From Pseudomonas laurylsulfativorans (lineage in GTDB: Bacteria; Pseudomonadota; Gammaproteobacteria; Pseudomonadales; Pseudomonadaceae), in assembly GCF_002906155.1 (NCBI RefSeq), contig NZ_MUJK01000004.1, forward strand, positions 529,349 through 593,348: DNA of 64,000 nt, in the 5' to 3' direction. Below, piece after piece: positions 63,966-64,000 of this stretch. Each line of letters begins with the position of its first letter. Positions within the stretch are counted from its first letter, which is position 1. Below the pieces are notes generated by a model that was not told where the DNA came from, ran no database searches, and was given only the letters and a program-made list of their open reading frames with translations. The position numbers and the translations under genes were made by a program.

Positions 63966-64000
63966 ATGAACAACGTAGCTATTGCCGCCATCGACCTCGG
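63966..64000 (+). CDS. Start of a probable IS110-family transposase (cut by window edge)
   Basis: Only 11 codons are visible (MNNVAIAAIDL). The text resembles the start of IS110-type DEDD transposases, whose first motif is an IDL/IDxAK strand. GGAGATCATTGCC upstream supplies a ribosome site. With so little sequence another protein beginning with a similar strand cannot be excluded. Confidence 0.4.
   Translation, partial: MNNVAIAAIDL

Overview
The window looks like chromosomal DNA of a Pseudomonas of the fluorescens group. The evidence is the high GC content, the very abundant Pseudomonas-type REP palindromes (GTAGGAGC-GGCTTGC-GCGATGG and variants), a REP-associated transposase, a DUF6124 small protein, and gene families typical of that genus. 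No rRNA, tRNA or CRISPR was seen. All calls rest on reading the sequence and on family knowledge; no database search was run.

Region 1 (1-12.6 kb) is aromatic amine and auxin catabolism. A partial TTQ amine dehydrogenase heavy chain runs off the left edge. A PAS histidine kinase follows, then the indole-3-acetic acid (IAA) cluster in the order iacA-B-I-H-C-D-E-F, a feaR-type AraC regulator, a FixJ-type response regulator on the opposite strand, and the flavin reductase iacG. The kinase and response regulator bracket the cluster and probably form its two-component system. Amine dehydrogenase, FeaR and iac together suggest aromatic amine (for example tryptamine) to IAA to catechol.

Region 2 (12.7-52.5 kb) is a roughly 40 kb organosulfur uptake and desulfurization island. 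It holds three DszB-like desulfinases (one with the catalytic Cys replaced by Ser), one DszC/SfnB-like monooxygenase and four SsuD/DszA-like luciferase-type monooxygenases. It also holds a class II aldolase-fold protein, an SsuBC-like ABC transporter fused in one operon with tonB-exbB-exbD, three TonB-dependent receptors, and a Dpp-type ABC importer with two homologous Tat/lipoprotein binding proteins. A heterodimeric ABC exporter, an orphan sulfonate-type binding protein, a secreted lipase-family hydrolase and an SfnR-like sigma54 activator complete the set. The main discovery claim is here: six sigma54 (-24/-12) promoters stand upstream of the island's transcription units. A shared 22-bp palindrome (core TGTTGCTGGAGCAGCA) lies 70-180 bp from each of them. 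By position, nearly every gene of the island can be reached from one of these promoters, so it may be one sigma54 regulon under the SfnR-like protein. A RAYT transposase sits inside the island among REPs, and REPs supply the stop codons of two genes.

Region 3 (52.5-64 kb) contains a DUF6124 protein behind a strongly structured leader, then an operon of APC permease, class III PLP enzyme of the phospho-lyase type, and APH-fold kinase (probable amino-alcohol catabolism). After these come a chemoreceptor, an outer-membrane porin, a cytochrome c, an aldehyde dehydrogenase, a tandem REP array, and the first codons of a probable IS110-family transposase at the right edge.
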